A stretch of 42,699 nucleotides of DNA from Lentisphaerota bacterium (GTDB taxonomy: Bacteria > Verrucomicrobiota > Lentisphaeria > Victivallales > Victivallaceae). A program made the translations under genes and the position numbers. This document shows, in pieces, positions 25,865 to 35,100 of this stretch. Numbering within the stretch: position 1 is the stretch's first letter; each line of letters starts with the position of its first letter. The notes beneath the pieces are model-generated. The model ran no database searches. It saw nothing but the letters and a program-made list of their open reading frames with translations, and was not told the origin of the DNA. The DNA lies in contig SUVU01000004.1 of the NCBI GenBank assembly GCA_015061865.1, positions 1-42,699 on the forward strand, given 5' to 3'.

Positions 25865-25893
25865 TTGAATTTTGCATAAAGTAAAACTATATT
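25865..25893 (+). promoter_or_regulatory. Promoter of the TIGR04073-like gene
   Basis: TTGAAT, 17 nt, TATATT, about 56 nt upstream of the ATG at 25950. Confidence 0.65.
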
Positions 25894-25949
25894 CAGTATT
25901 TGAATACGGAAAATATTTTCACAAATAGTCATTTATGGAGAATGAAAGA

Positions 25950-26381
25950 ATGAAATTCGGAAAATCTTTTTTGGTGGTTGCCTTCGTCGCGTTGGCTGTT
26001 TTTGGCGGCGTTTCCACGGTTCGTGCGAATGAACCGGCGGCGATGCTCCCGGTGATCAAACTCAGCCGCGGTGTTGCCAACATCGCATTCAGCGTGTTTG
26101 AAGTGCCGATGAAATGGTCTGAAGTCAACAATGACATGGGCGGTCTGGCCGGTATCACCTACGGTACGCTCAAAGGCGTTTGTTACACCGTCGCCCGTAT
26201 CGTGGTCGGTGCGGTGGACGTGGTCACGTTCTTTATGCCGCTGCCGGGATGCCCGAATTATCCTGATGATGCCGGATGGGGTTATGGTCCGATCATGAAA
26301 CCGGCATGGGTCGTGCCGGTGTCCAAAGATTGGAACAACTTCATTTACAGCAATGAAGCGATCGTGAATCCTGCGATGTAA
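25950..26381 (+). CDS. Secreted exosortase-associated-type protein (TIGR04073-like)
   Basis: A 143-aa exported protein of unknown function. A signal peptide (MKFGKSFLVVAFVALAVFGG, then a likely cut after VRA) precedes a mature part with KLSRGVANIAFSVFEVPMKW and LAGITYGTLKGVCYTVARIV, followed by VDVVTFFMP. This pattern (LxRGxAN, EVP, GxxxGxxKGxxYTxAR, VVTF) is what I recall for TIGR04073, a family found in Verrucomicrobia/Lentisphaerae genomes that have exosortase systems. No exosortase or PEP-CTERM gene is in the window. The ORF-track start at 25935 overlaps the ribosome site ATGGAG; the ATG at 25950, 9 nt after GGAG, gives the cleaner signal peptide. Flanked by its own promoter and terminator. 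Confidence 0.75.
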   Translation: MKFGKSFLVVAFVALAVFGGVSTVRANEPAAMLPVIKLSRGVANIAFSVFEVPMKWSEVNNDMGGLAGITYGTLKGVCYTVARIVVGAVDVVTFFMPLPGCPNYPDDAGWGYGPIMKPAWVVPVSKDWNNFIYSNEAIVNPAM

Positions 26382-26405
26382 TTTGCAGCGGATAATTCTG
26401 ATCAG

Positions 26406-26440
26406 AGCCGGAGCGTTTGGTGACGTTCCGGCTTTTGTTT
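26406..26440 (+). terminator. Terminator after the TIGR04073-like gene
   Basis: An 11-bp stem AGCCGGAGCGT / ACGTTCCGGCT (one G-T pair) with a TTGGTG loop is followed by TTTGTTT, 25 nt after the stop. Confidence 0.85.
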
Positions 26441-26471
26441 GAAATAAACAGTTAATTTTCAGGTACAGCAA

Positions 26472-27572
26472 ATGAGTTTTTCCTGCGGTTTTGTCGGCTT
26501 GCCCAATGTGGGTAAATCAACTTTGTTCAATGCGCTCAGTCATGGCGGCGCCGAAGCAGCCAATTTCCCGTTCTGCACGATCGAGCCGAATACCGGTATC
26601 GTGCAGGTGCCGGATAAACGTCTGGCGGTGTTGGCGGATTTGGAAAAATCCGGCAGGATCGTGCCGTCAACATTGAAATTCATCGACATCGCCGGTCTGG
26701 TGCGCGGCGCCAGTCAGGGGCAGGGGCTGGGCAACCAGTTCCTCGGTCACGTCCGCAATGTGGATGCGATCGCCCACGTCGTGCGGCTTTTTGAAGACGG
26801 TGATGTGGTGCATGTTGCCGGTAAAGTCGATCCGGTGAACGATTTGGAAACGATCACCACCGAATTGATGCTCGCAGATTTGGAAATGTTGGAAAAACGC
26901 CGTGATAAAGCGCATAAAATCGCCCGTTCCAATGACCCGGATGCCAAAGCTGAATACGCCATTATCGTTTCCATGATCGCCGATCTGGAAGCCGGCAGAA
27001 TGCCGCAGTACGACCGCAATGATCCCCGGATCAAAGCTCTGGTGGAGAGTTTCGGTCTGCTGACGGTCAAACCGGCATTTGTCTGTGCCAACGTCGGCGA
27101 GGAGCAGGCGGCGGATTTCACCAACTGCGATGCGGGTAAACGCTTGGCAGAGTACGCCGCCAATAATAATCTGGAAGTCGTGCCGGTGTGTGCAAAGTTT
27201 GAGGATGAGCTTGGCGCTCTGCCGCCGGAAGAGGCAGAGGTATTCATGGCGGATATCGGAATTTCCGGTTCCGGTTTGGATCGAGTGGTGGAAACCGGTT
27301 ACCGGCTGTTGGATTACATTACGTTCTTCACCGCAGGTCCCATGGAGTCCCGGGCGTGGACGGTGACCCGCGGCGCACTGGCTCCGGAAGCCGCCGGTAA
27401 AATCCATACTGATTTGCAGCGTGGTTTTATCCGGATGGAAACGGTTTCTTACGAAGATCTGGTGGAGTGCGGTTCCTGGGCAAAAGCGCAGGCCGCCGGC
27501 AAACTCCGGATCGAGGGCAAAGATTATGTGGTCGCTGACGGCGATGTGATCCATGTGCGTTTTTCAGTGTAA
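26472..27572 (+). CDS. ychF: Ribosome-associated ATPase YchF (Obg family)
   Basis: A 366-aa universally conserved P-loop protein that hydrolyses ATP rather than GTP, binds ribosomes and is linked to redox and stress responses. Walker A is GFVGLPNVGKSTLFNAL at residues 6-22. The Obg-type switch segment is NFPFCTIEPNTGIV and G3 is DIAGLVRGASQGQGLGNQFL. A helical hairpin follows, then the C-terminal TGS domain (AGKIHTDLQRGFIRMETVSY, GDVIHVRF). Length equals the family norm. Only a weak ribosome site precedes the ATG. No own promoter stands out; it lies 31 nt after a terminator, so its start signal is unclear. Confidence 0.97.
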   Translation: MSFSCGFVGLPNVGKSTLFNALSHGGAEAANFPFCTIEPNTGIVQVPDKRLAVLADLEKSGRIVPSTLKFIDIAGLVRGASQGQGLGNQFLGHVRNVDAIAHVVRLFEDGDVVHVAGKVDPVNDLETITTELMLADLEMLEKRRDKAHKIARSNDPDAKAEYAIIVSMIADLEAGRMPQYDRNDPRIKALVESFGLLTVKPAFVCANVGEEQAADFTNCDAGKRLAEYAANNNLEVVPVCAKFEDELGALPPEEAEVFMADIGISGSGLDRVVETGYRLLDYITFFTAGPMESRAWTVTRGALAPEAAGKIHTDLQRGFIRMETVSYEDLVECGSWAKAQAAGKLRIEGKDYVVADGDVIHVRFSV

Positions 27573-27586
27573 ATCATTGACAATGC

Positions 27587-27615
27587 TTGACAAAGATATG
27601 TAAGTGTGCTATATT
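27587..27615 (+). promoter_or_regulatory. Promoter of the dksA-like/lspA/nnrD operon
   Basis: TTGACA, 17 nt, TATATT, with the -10 box about 42 nt upstream of the first ATG. Confidence 0.8.
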
Positions 27616-27657
27616 GTAAAGATGATGTTTAATTAAATAAGCAGGAGATATATCATT

Positions 27658-28050
27658 ATGTCAGGCAAAAAAATGCCGGTTTTCAAAGGCAAAGATTTGG
27701 AGTATTACAATGCGCTGATGAAAGTCCGCAACCAGTTGTCCGGGCAGATCCAGGGCTGTATTGATGATGCTCTGGATTGCACTAATACCGAGAAACGGGG
27801 TGTGACTACACACATGGCAGATGTGTCCAGCGATAATTTCCGTCACGAGATGGAATTGCAGATGCTGACTGAAAACGGCAACACGGTCAAATTGATCGAC
27901 GACGCCATTGAAAGACTTGCCAATGGCGAGTACGGTATCTGCATGGATTGCGGGAAACCGATTTCAGAAGCCAGATTGATGGCACGCCCCTATGCGATTT
28001 TTTGCATTGAGTGCAAAAGCCGCCATGAGGAGATGATGAAGTCCCGATGA
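27658..28050 (+). CDS. TraR/DksA-family zinc-finger protein
   Basis: A 130-aa protein of the DksA/TraR superfamily, which bind the secondary channel of RNA polymerase; in many bacteria DksA cooperates with ppGpp. A helical coiled-coil region (about 10-90) precedes a four-cysteine zinc finger, CMDCGKPISEARLMARPYAI then CIEC (Cys 96, 99, 117, 120 approximately). A conserved ERLANGEYGIC run precedes the finger. I do not see the DxxDxA tip motif of true DksA clearly; ADVSSDNFRHEME is the closest, so it may be a DksA-like relative. It is first in a tight operon and its stop overlaps the lspA start by 4 nt. AGGAG precedes the ATG. Confidence 0.88.
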   Translation: MSGKKMPVFKGKDLEYYNALMKVRNQLSGQIQGCIDDALDCTNTEKRGVTTHMADVSSDNFRHEMELQMLTENGNTVKLIDDAIERLANGEYGICMDCGKPISEARLMARPYAIFCIECKSRHEEMMKSR

Positions 28051-28577
28051 AAAGTTGGGCGAGGCTGGAGCCGCACAGTGCGGCGGAGAAAAAGCTGCTG
28101 TGGCTTTCCGGGATGGTTGCGGTTATTGTATTGGCTGCTGATTTGGCGACCAAAGCGTATTTTGTCCGCTGGCAGCTCGGGGCATCCAGAGATATTATCC
28201 CGGGGATATTGTCATTTACCTATGTGCGCAATCTCGGCGCCGCCTGGAGCATGTTCAGCGGTTATGGCTGGGCATTGACGGTATTCGGTTTGGCTGTCAT
28301 TGGCGTAATGGTGATTTTTTTCCGCAAGCTGACCGAAAATTGTCCGGAGCGCTACTTGGCATTGCTGTTGGTCATTTCCGGAGTTATCGGCAATTCCATT
28401 GACCGTATTTTCCGGGGGGCGGTGGTGGATTTCATTCATGTCCATTATTATAACCAGTGGCATTATCCGGTATTCAATATTGCCGATATTGCAATTTGCT
28501 GTGGAATTACCGCATTTATAATTTCCGGGTTTTTCCGTAAAGATTTGGGAAAACAAGATGCTGACAGCGGGAATTGA
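28047..28577 (+). CDS. lspA: Lipoprotein signal peptidase (signal peptidase II)
   Basis: A 176-aa inner-membrane aspartyl protease that cuts the signal peptide from lipid-modified prolipoproteins. Four hydrophobic helices are visible. The catalytic Asp residues lie in VIGNSIDRIFRGAVVDFIHV (about 113-132) and FNIADIAICCG near 143; the conserved N in VRNLGAAWSMF is also present. It begins in the ATGA overlap with the dksA-like gene and ends 20 nt inside the nnrD gene, so the three are probably translated in a coupled way. A dksA-lspA adjacency is common in bacteria. Length is typical. Confidence 0.95.
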   Translation: MKSWARLEPHSAAEKKLLWLSGMVAVIVLAADLATKAYFVRWQLGASRDIIPGILSFTYVRNLGAAWSMFSGYGWALTVFGLAVIGVMVIFFRKLTENCPERYLALLLVISGVIGNSIDRIFRGAVVDFIHVHYYNQWHYPVFNIADIAICCGITAFIISGFFRKDLGKQDADSGN

Positions 28578-30015
28578 ACAAATCCGGGCGATGGAGCAGC
28601 GGAGTATCGCTGCCGGAGTGCCGGAATATGAGCTGATGCGCCGTGCCGGGATCGGGGCGGCGAATTGGATCGCTGCTGCATACCATGATGCCGCCCGGAT
28701 GGTGATTCTCGCCGGAGGCGGCAATAATGGCGGCGATGCTCTGGTGGCAGCAGCCGGATTGAGCCGCAAATTTCCGGTGGAAATTTTCAGTACCAAAGCA
28801 TTAAGTGACTTTACCGGATGCGCTGCGCATGCGGCAGCTGACCTGCCGCCGGAAATACCGTTTTTTCAGCGCAGTAGTTTAAGCGTTTACGATTTCCGTC
28901 CCGGCGATGTCATTATTGACGGTTTATTGGGGATCGGATTTTCCGGCGGGGCGTTGCGCTCTGAAGTCAAAAGTTTTATCCATGCGGCAAATAATTCCCG
29001 CTGTCCGGTCGTGGCATTGGATTTGCCCAGCGGCATCAATGGCGATACCGGAAGTGCATCGCCGGACGGCGCGATCCGGGCGGAGGTCACGATAACTTTC
29101 GGCAGACCCAAATCCGGTTTGTTTGCCGGGGCAGGGGGCTGTCTGCGCGGTGCATTGCGGGTGATCGACATCGGTTTGATGGATGATGGTTCAAGCGGTG
29201 TGGAAATCATGACCGATCGGGATGCGGTGGCAATGCTGCCTCATTGGGATTTGACCTGCCATAAAAACAGCCGGGGCAGGGTGCTGCTCTGGGCAGGTTC
29301 CGCCGAATACCCCGGAGCGGCGGCATTGGCGGTGCGGGGGGCAATGTATGGCGGTGCCGGTATGGTACGGATCGCTTCTGAAGCTCAACTTGAATTGCCT
29401 GCTGCGGCGATCGTGCGCCGTTTATCCGGCGGAGAAGTTCCTGAAAACTGGTTTCCGTTGGCAGATGTGCTGGTTTGCGGTTGCGGCTGGGGCAGTTGCG
29501 GCACGGCGGCAAATCTGGCGGCGGCGTGGCAGTTCCCCGGAATATTGCTGCTCGATGCAGATGCTTTGAATACTCTTGCCCGGCATCCGGAAGTGTGGCG
29601 GCGGCGGGAAAATCTGATTTTGACCCCGCATCCGGGCGAAGCGGTACGTCTGGCGGCATCATTCGGGGTGGACAGCAGTTTGAACCGGCAAAATCTGGCG
29701 CTGGCACTGGCGGACAAGTTGAGTGCTGTGGTCGTACTGAAAGGTCGGGATACCGTCGTCGCGGCCGCTGACGGGAGCAGCCGTATTATTGCCGCCGGTT
29801 CTCCGGCTCTGGCAGTGGCAGGCAGTGGTGATGTACTTGCCGGAGTAATTGGAGCATTGGCGGCACAGTTGAAACATTCGTTCGATGCTGCCGCACTGGG
29901 CGCGTATTTACATGGGATCGCCGGTGAAACTGCCCCCGGGATTTTAATCGCAGATGATTTGCCGGAGCAAGTTGGCAGGATCATGCACCAAGTTGCCGGT
30001 AATAAATTATTTTGA
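28558..30015 (+). CDS. nnrD: Bifunctional NAD(P)H-hydrate repair enzyme (epimerase and dehydratase)
   Basis: A 485-aa two-domain protein that repairs hydrated NADH/NADPH. The N-terminal YjeF-N epimerase domain (about 1-210) has AGGGNNGGDALVAAAGL near 52 and DLPSGINGDTG near 158. The C-terminal ADP/ATP-dependent dehydratase domain (about 225-480, ribokinase-like) has LTPHPGEAVRLA and AVAGSGDVLAGVIGAL near 420. It starts 20 nt inside lspA and is the last gene of the operon. Domain order and size are normal for the fused form. Confidence 0.94.
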   Translation: MLTAGIEQIRAMEQRSIAAGVPEYELMRRAGIGAANWIAAAYHDAARMVILAGGGNNGGDALVAAAGLSRKFPVEIFSTKALSDFTGCAAHAAADLPPEIPFFQRSSLSVYDFRPGDVIIDGLLGIGFSGGALRSEVKSFIHAANNSRCPVVALDLPSGINGDTGSASPDGAIRAEVTITFGRPKSGLFAGAGGCLRGALRVIDIGLMDDGSSGVEIMTDRDAVAMLPHWDLTCHKNSRGRVLLWAGSAEYPGAAALAVRGAMYGGAGMVRIASEAQLELPAAAIVRRLSGGEVPENWFPLADVLVCGCGWGSCGTAANLAAAWQFPGILLLDADALNTLARHPEVWRRRENLILTPHPGEAVRLAASFGVDSSLNRQNLALALADKLSAVVVLKGRDTVVAAADGSSRIIAAGSPALAVAGSGDVLAGVIGALAAQLKHSFDAAALGAYLHGIAGETAPGILIADDLPEQVGRIMHQVAGNKLF

Positions 30016-30034
30016 CCGGAGTTTTCCCGGATAC

Positions 30035-30063
30035 TTGACAAAAAATCAATATTGTGTTATATT
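30035..30063 (+). promoter_or_regulatory. Promoter of the second carbohydrate operon
   Basis: TTGACA, 17 nt, TATATT, the full local consensus, about 57 nt upstream of the 669-aa gene. Confidence 0.8.
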
Positions 30064-30078
30064 AGGGGTTAAAACATG

Positions 30079-30092
30079 GGCGAACGTTCGCC
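30079..30092. promoter_or_regulatory. Perfect 14-bp palindrome, candidate operator
   Basis: GGCGAACGTTCGCC is its own reverse complement and lies 16 nt after the -10 box, at about +9 to +22 of the transcript. That is a typical repressor position; it could also fold as a 5' RNA hairpin, though with almost no loop. Regulator unknown. Confidence 0.5.
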
Positions 30093-30119
30093 GGATATTG
30101 TTTGTTAAGGAGCTGAGAG

Positions 30120-32129
30120 ATGTACCGTTATATTCTGCGCTATTGTATTATGCCGGATTTTCATGAAAATGACCGGATCGCTGAATTGGTGGAGTTTTGC
30201 CGCAGCAGCCGCATTGAAGAGGTGATGCTGTTTTACAATGCCGAGGAGAGTTTTCAGGGGTATCCGGATGAAACTGTACGGCAGCGCTGGCTGGTGATGG
30301 CTAAAAAGATCAAATCAGCGCTGGCAGATGCCGGAGTGGAAATGAGTGTGAATCCGTGGACGACCGTGACTCACGGCGATCGCGGCAGACGTCCGCCGGA
30401 AAAGTTGAAAAATATGCGCTTGCAGGTGGGTGAAACCGGTTTGACCATGCCGATTGCCGCCTGTCCGTTTTGCGGCATCTGGCGGAAAGAACTTGCCGAC
30501 TGGTTCGCCCGGATCGCGGTGGAAGTCGAGCCGGTGGCGATTTGGGTCGAGGATGATTGGCGGTTGCATAATCACGGCGGCGAACATGGTTACGGCGGTT
30601 GTTTTTGCAGTGAGCATTTGCGTTTGACTGCAGAGAAACTGGGATTGGAAAATTTGACCAGAGAGGAGCTGCTTGCCAAAATCGCCGCCGATGACAAACG
30701 TTACCGCAATGCCTGGATCGATGTGTGCGGCGAATCTCTGGACGGTGCGGCAGAATATCTGGGTGAAGTTGTCCGCAATGCTGCGCCGCAGGTGAAATTG
30801 GCATTTATGTACGGCAGACCGGATATCCACTCCATTGAAGGGCGCAGCTATGAACGCTATAAACAGGCATTTTCGCCGCATGAGCCGATGCTGATCCGCC
30901 CGAATTTGTCCCCGTACACCGAGATCAGCGCCATGCAGGCACAGCCGGAAATGACCCGGCACGGGGTGATCCAGTATGAGCCGAAAGATGTGGTCATTTA
31001 TCCGGAATTGGAAAGTTCGCCGCGCAACGGTCAATACACCAAAAGCGGCACGTTTGCCATGTGGCAGTGTGCGGCGTCGATCCCGTATGGTGCCAAAGGT
31101 ATTACCATCAACCATTATGATATGATGGGCAACGGGATCGTGCTGGATGAGAAATTCGGCAAATATTTGCGGCGGGACAAAGAACGCTTGAATACCCTTG
31201 CCCAATTGGGCTGTCTGGAAGTCAATGCCTCCGGGGTGGATGTATTGACTGCTTCAGAAGTCGCCCGGACGATGCCGGTACGCAAAGGCGAATGGCTGGG
31301 GTTGCAAAATAACTCGATTTCGTGGGCGTATGCGCTGGGAATTCTGGGGATAAGTCACCGGATCATAAAAATTGACCGCTTCGCTCCGGAACATTGGACG
31401 GCGGTTTCCGGTGATACGCTGACGGCGTTCAGTGATGCGGAGATCGAACGGCTGTTGACCGGGCATTTGCTGTTGGATGCGGACTCGGTCAATATTCTGG
31501 TCAAACGCGGTTTCGGCACTCATATCGGCGTGGCGGCGGCGGAATTCCGGAAATTGGGTGATGTCGGCTATGCGTATGAAGAAATTTTAAGTGATGATGC
31601 GAAATTGTACGGTTTGAGCCGGCCGCGGATCACGGCACAGCGGATCGCTCCGGATGTGCTGCAGATGACGTTGACCGGACAGCCGGAAGTTTTGTGCCGG
31701 GTCTGCCGCTTTGACCATACGGAATTGTATCCCGGTCTGGCACGTTGCGGCAGACATTTGCTCTCGGCGTGGCGCATGGAAAAAGGACAATTTTTTATGG
31801 GATATTTCAACCGCTTCCGGCGGATCATGCTGCAGCAGGCATTGAGCAGCGGCGGCAGTGCGCCGCTGCTGTGCGGCGGGGATTTCCCGTGGAACGTCAG
31901 TTTGAATTGTCTGCCGGACGGTTCGATGCTGGCGACGATCGGCAATCCGATGCATGATGCGGCAGAGGGGGTGAGTTTTAAATTATACAATCGGGAATTT
32001 ACTTCAATGGAGATTCTCGACGCCGACGGCAAATGGCAGCCGGTGGAGTTTGAACGCAATGCGGCAGGTGAATATGTGATAAATTACAGTCAAAAGGCTT
32101 TGGAAACAATATTTGTGAGGTTAAAGTGA
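30120..32129 (+). CDS. Uncharacterised TIM-barrel glycosidase-like protein
   Basis: A 669-aa cytoplasmic protein with no signal peptide. I do not recognise a named family. The layout suggests a glycoside-hydrolase-type TIM barrel in the first 370 or so residues. Acidic segments at strand ends include IWVEDDWRLHNHGGEHGYGG near 140 and VVIYPELESSPRNGQY near 290. AAGGAG precedes the start; GAKGITINHYDMMGNG near 323 recalls GH42-like barrels. The C-terminal half has a mixed alpha/beta region and an end beta-domain (VSFKLYNREFTSMEILDADG). Its stop overlaps the GTG start of the secreted GH42-like gene by 4 nt, so the two act together, probably outside and inside the cell on the same glycan. Enzymatic activity is inferred only. 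Confidence 0.55.
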   Translation: MYRYILRYCIMPDFHENDRIAELVEFCRSSRIEEVMLFYNAEESFQGYPDETVRQRWLVMAKKIKSALADAGVEMSVNPWTTVTHGDRGRRPPEKLKNMRLQVGETGLTMPIAACPFCGIWRKELADWFARIAVEVEPVAIWVEDDWRLHNHGGEHGYGGCFCSEHLRLTAEKLGLENLTREELLAKIAADDKRYRNAWIDVCGESLDGAAEYLGEVVRNAAPQVKLAFMYGRPDIHSIEGRSYERYKQAFSPHEPMLIRPNLSPYTEISAMQAQPEMTRHGVIQYEPKDVVIYPELESSPRNGQYTKSGTFAMWQCAASIPYGAKGITINHYDMMGNGIVLDEKFGKYLRRDKERLNTLAQLGCLEVNASGVDVLTASEVARTMPVRKGEWLGLQNNSISWAYALGILGISHRIIKIDRFAPEHWTAVSGDTLTAFSDAEIERLLTGHLLLDADSVNILVKRGFGTHIGVAAAEFRKLGDVGYAYEEILSDDAKLYGLSRPRITAQRIAPDVLQMTLTGQPEVLCRVCRFDHTELYPGLARCGRHLLSAWRMEKGQFFMGYFNRFRRIMLQQALSSGGSAPLLCGGDFPWNVSLNCLPDGSMLATIGNPMHDAAEGVSFKLYNREFTSMEILDADGKWQPVEFERNAAGEYVINYSQKALETIFVRLK

Positions 32130-35100
32130 AAAAATTATTGCTGACATTATTATGCGGTGCCGCCGTCGCATGGGGGGCGGAACAGTGGAAATTGACCCGG
32201 TTTGACGGCGATAACAGCGTGTTGTCACGGCAAAATGGTCAGGTCACCGTGACCAAAACCAAACCTGCCGGAGAGTTTGAACTTGCCGGCACCAAAGGTC
32301 TGCCGGTCGAACCGGGAACGGGGTATTATCTGAATTTCCGTTGTCAGGTCAAAAATATTGACGGTGCGTATGTCAACTTTTATCTGCGGGCATTGGATGC
32401 CAGAGGCAAAGTCGTCGGCGCATATCCGTTTGCTTCTACGCCGGGGCGGCGGGGATTGCAGCGTGACCGGATGACCCGGCTGGAAATCCCGTCGGATCAT
32501 TTTCTTTCGCATCAGATGATTTTCAAAACCGGTAAAAAAGTGGTGCGGGTGCTGCCGGTCTACGAGAGCAGTGACGGCACCGTAGAGCTGCTGCCCGGTT
32601 CTATGCAGCTGGTCAAACGTGATGATCCGGGCAATATCGCAGCAGAGTTTACCGTGCCTGCCGGCAAGAAACAGTGGCGCAGTTTTCAGTTGATGCCCCG
32701 GGTGGAATATTGCCTGAAACTTACCGGTTTGGAGTCAAAAGCCCAAGCTCAATTGGAATTTTTCAGTGCCGACGGCAAAAGTGCCGGAAAAATTGCGGTG
32801 ACCGGCAAACAATGTAACTTCACCGTTCCGGCAATGGCGATCGAAACGGTATTGAGTGTCACCGGTCAAAAAGATGGTTTTGCCGGGATGGTGGTGAAAG
32901 ATTTCCGGGTGAATTTGCATGACGGCGTGGTAAAAAACATCTGGCAGGGTACGGAACTGCGCCGGGGCAATGCCAAAGGCAACCGGGTTTATTTTCGCCG
33001 GACGTTTGAGTTGGAGGCAGTTCCGGAATATGCGGCGATACGTTTTCTCGGTCACAACAGCGCAGAATTATTTGTCAACGGCATTGCGTGCGGCAAAGGT
33101 GAACAGTTCGCTCCCGGCGTGTGCGAAATCACCAAATTGCTCAAACCGGGCAAAAATGTGATCGCGCTCCGGTGCCGCAACTCCGGCGGGACACTGCGGG
33201 TCTTGTTTGATGCGTATATCAAATCTCCCGGCGGCAAAGAGCAGTTGATCGTTTCCGATGCGGCGACCCGCTGTGTCGGCGGCAATGTGCCGGAGGCGTG
33301 GGCAACGGCAGATTTCGACGACAGTTCATGGCTTCCGGCGGTCACGGGAGCATCCCCGAAAGATTTCGGCGACTCCATCATTGCCACACGGGTGAATAAC
33401 CGGCATGAACAATTATATATCGGTGCTCCGCAAAAATTGACCGTGACGCCGGGTGAAATTCCGGCGGAATTGAAATTGAATGAGCCGTTTTCATTCACCG
33501 TAACTCCGGCGGCGACAGAGTTGCTGCCCTCCGGCGGCAGAATTATTTTTACTGCCGGAAATGTGAACAGAATTATTCCGATTGGCTCGATCGTCAAATC
33601 CGGCAAAGCTTGTCAGATCACGGCAATACCGCAATTTTTAACTCCCGGAGAATATCTGGTCAGTTTGAGTTTGGATCGTGCGCTGCTCAATGGTAAAAAA
33701 GCGTTGCCGCTGGGCAAAACTGCTGTTTCCGGGCAGGTGGAAAAACCGGACTTTGAAGTAATTCGGCGGGATGGGAAAGCGTTGTTGACCCGCAACGGCA
33801 AAGTGATTCCGGCGGCGATGTACTGTTTCCGGGATGGCAAAAGCGTGGAATTGGCGGAATTGCACCGCAAAACCGGGATCAAGCTGTTTATGATGAATAT
33901 TGGCAACATCGAACGCGGCAGTGATGGCAAGTTTGATCTTTCACAGGTGGACAGTGCCATGGCATCAGCGTTGGAGCAGATCGGGCATGATCCGGAAGCG
34001 CATATTATTATTGAAGCCGGCTTTATGCCGCCCAAACGCTTTGCCAAGCGGGAAAAATTCCGTCGGGATCTGACCAAAACCAGCGAAGGGAAATATTTGC
34101 GGATTTCCGGACAGCCGGGGGATAAAAAATACGGTCATCCCTATACTGATCTTGACAAAGAGCCGACCCGACGGGGATGTTCCAGTGTGTCACATGCTTC
34201 AAAAGCCAAAGTCAAAGAGTATTCCGAGGCGGTGGCGGCGCTGGTGCGTCATTGTGAAAACTCCCCATTCGCCTCCCGGATCGCCGGATACGGTATCGCC
34301 GGTGAAATGGATGAGCAATGGCACTTGTTTGCTCCTTACAGCGGTGGCGGGATCCGGTTCGGCATGACCGATTACAGCGATGTCATGGTCGATTTTTTCC
34401 GGGAACATCTGATGAAAAAATATGGCTCTGATGCCGCATTGCGTCAGGCGTGGAATGATAAAAATGTGACCATCGCCACGGCGCAGATCCCCGGATATGA
34501 GGAACGGGTCGGCAATGAATTTTTTGTATCGCAGCGTGTGGCGGATTACAATGAGGCTTATGCGCTGGCAGAAGCGAATCTGATCTCCGCACTAGGCAGA
34601 AGTGCCAACCGGGAGTTGAAGCGCAAAGCTCTGGTGTGGGTCTATGCCAAAGATTCCTACCGGGATGTCGGTATTAATCAGTTTTTCCCGCATGTGCTTA
34701 ACTCCGGCAGCGGTTTTGAGCAGTATACTTCGGACGGTTTTAATGCGTTCGGCAATCCGACCGATTATTATTACCGCCGCAACGGTCTGCATCCGGCGAA
34801 CCGGGGCTGTCAGGCATCGGCGCATTTGAATAAAAAAATCAAACTGGCAGAAGTTGACCTGCGCTCCTATCTGACCCAGGCCCAGCAGACTCCTTTCGGC
34901 GGGGAGAATGCCTACGCTACGGAACAGCACTACCGCAATGTGCTGATGGAAGTTTTTCAGCATGGCGGATCGTATCGCTTTTACTCGTTCTGGCTGGGAT
35001 GGTACAACTGCGATGCGGTGATGAAGTGCATGCAGAAATTGAGCGGGATCGAACGGGCGCAGCTGACGCTGCCGGTGAGATGGAAACGTCAGGTCTGTTT

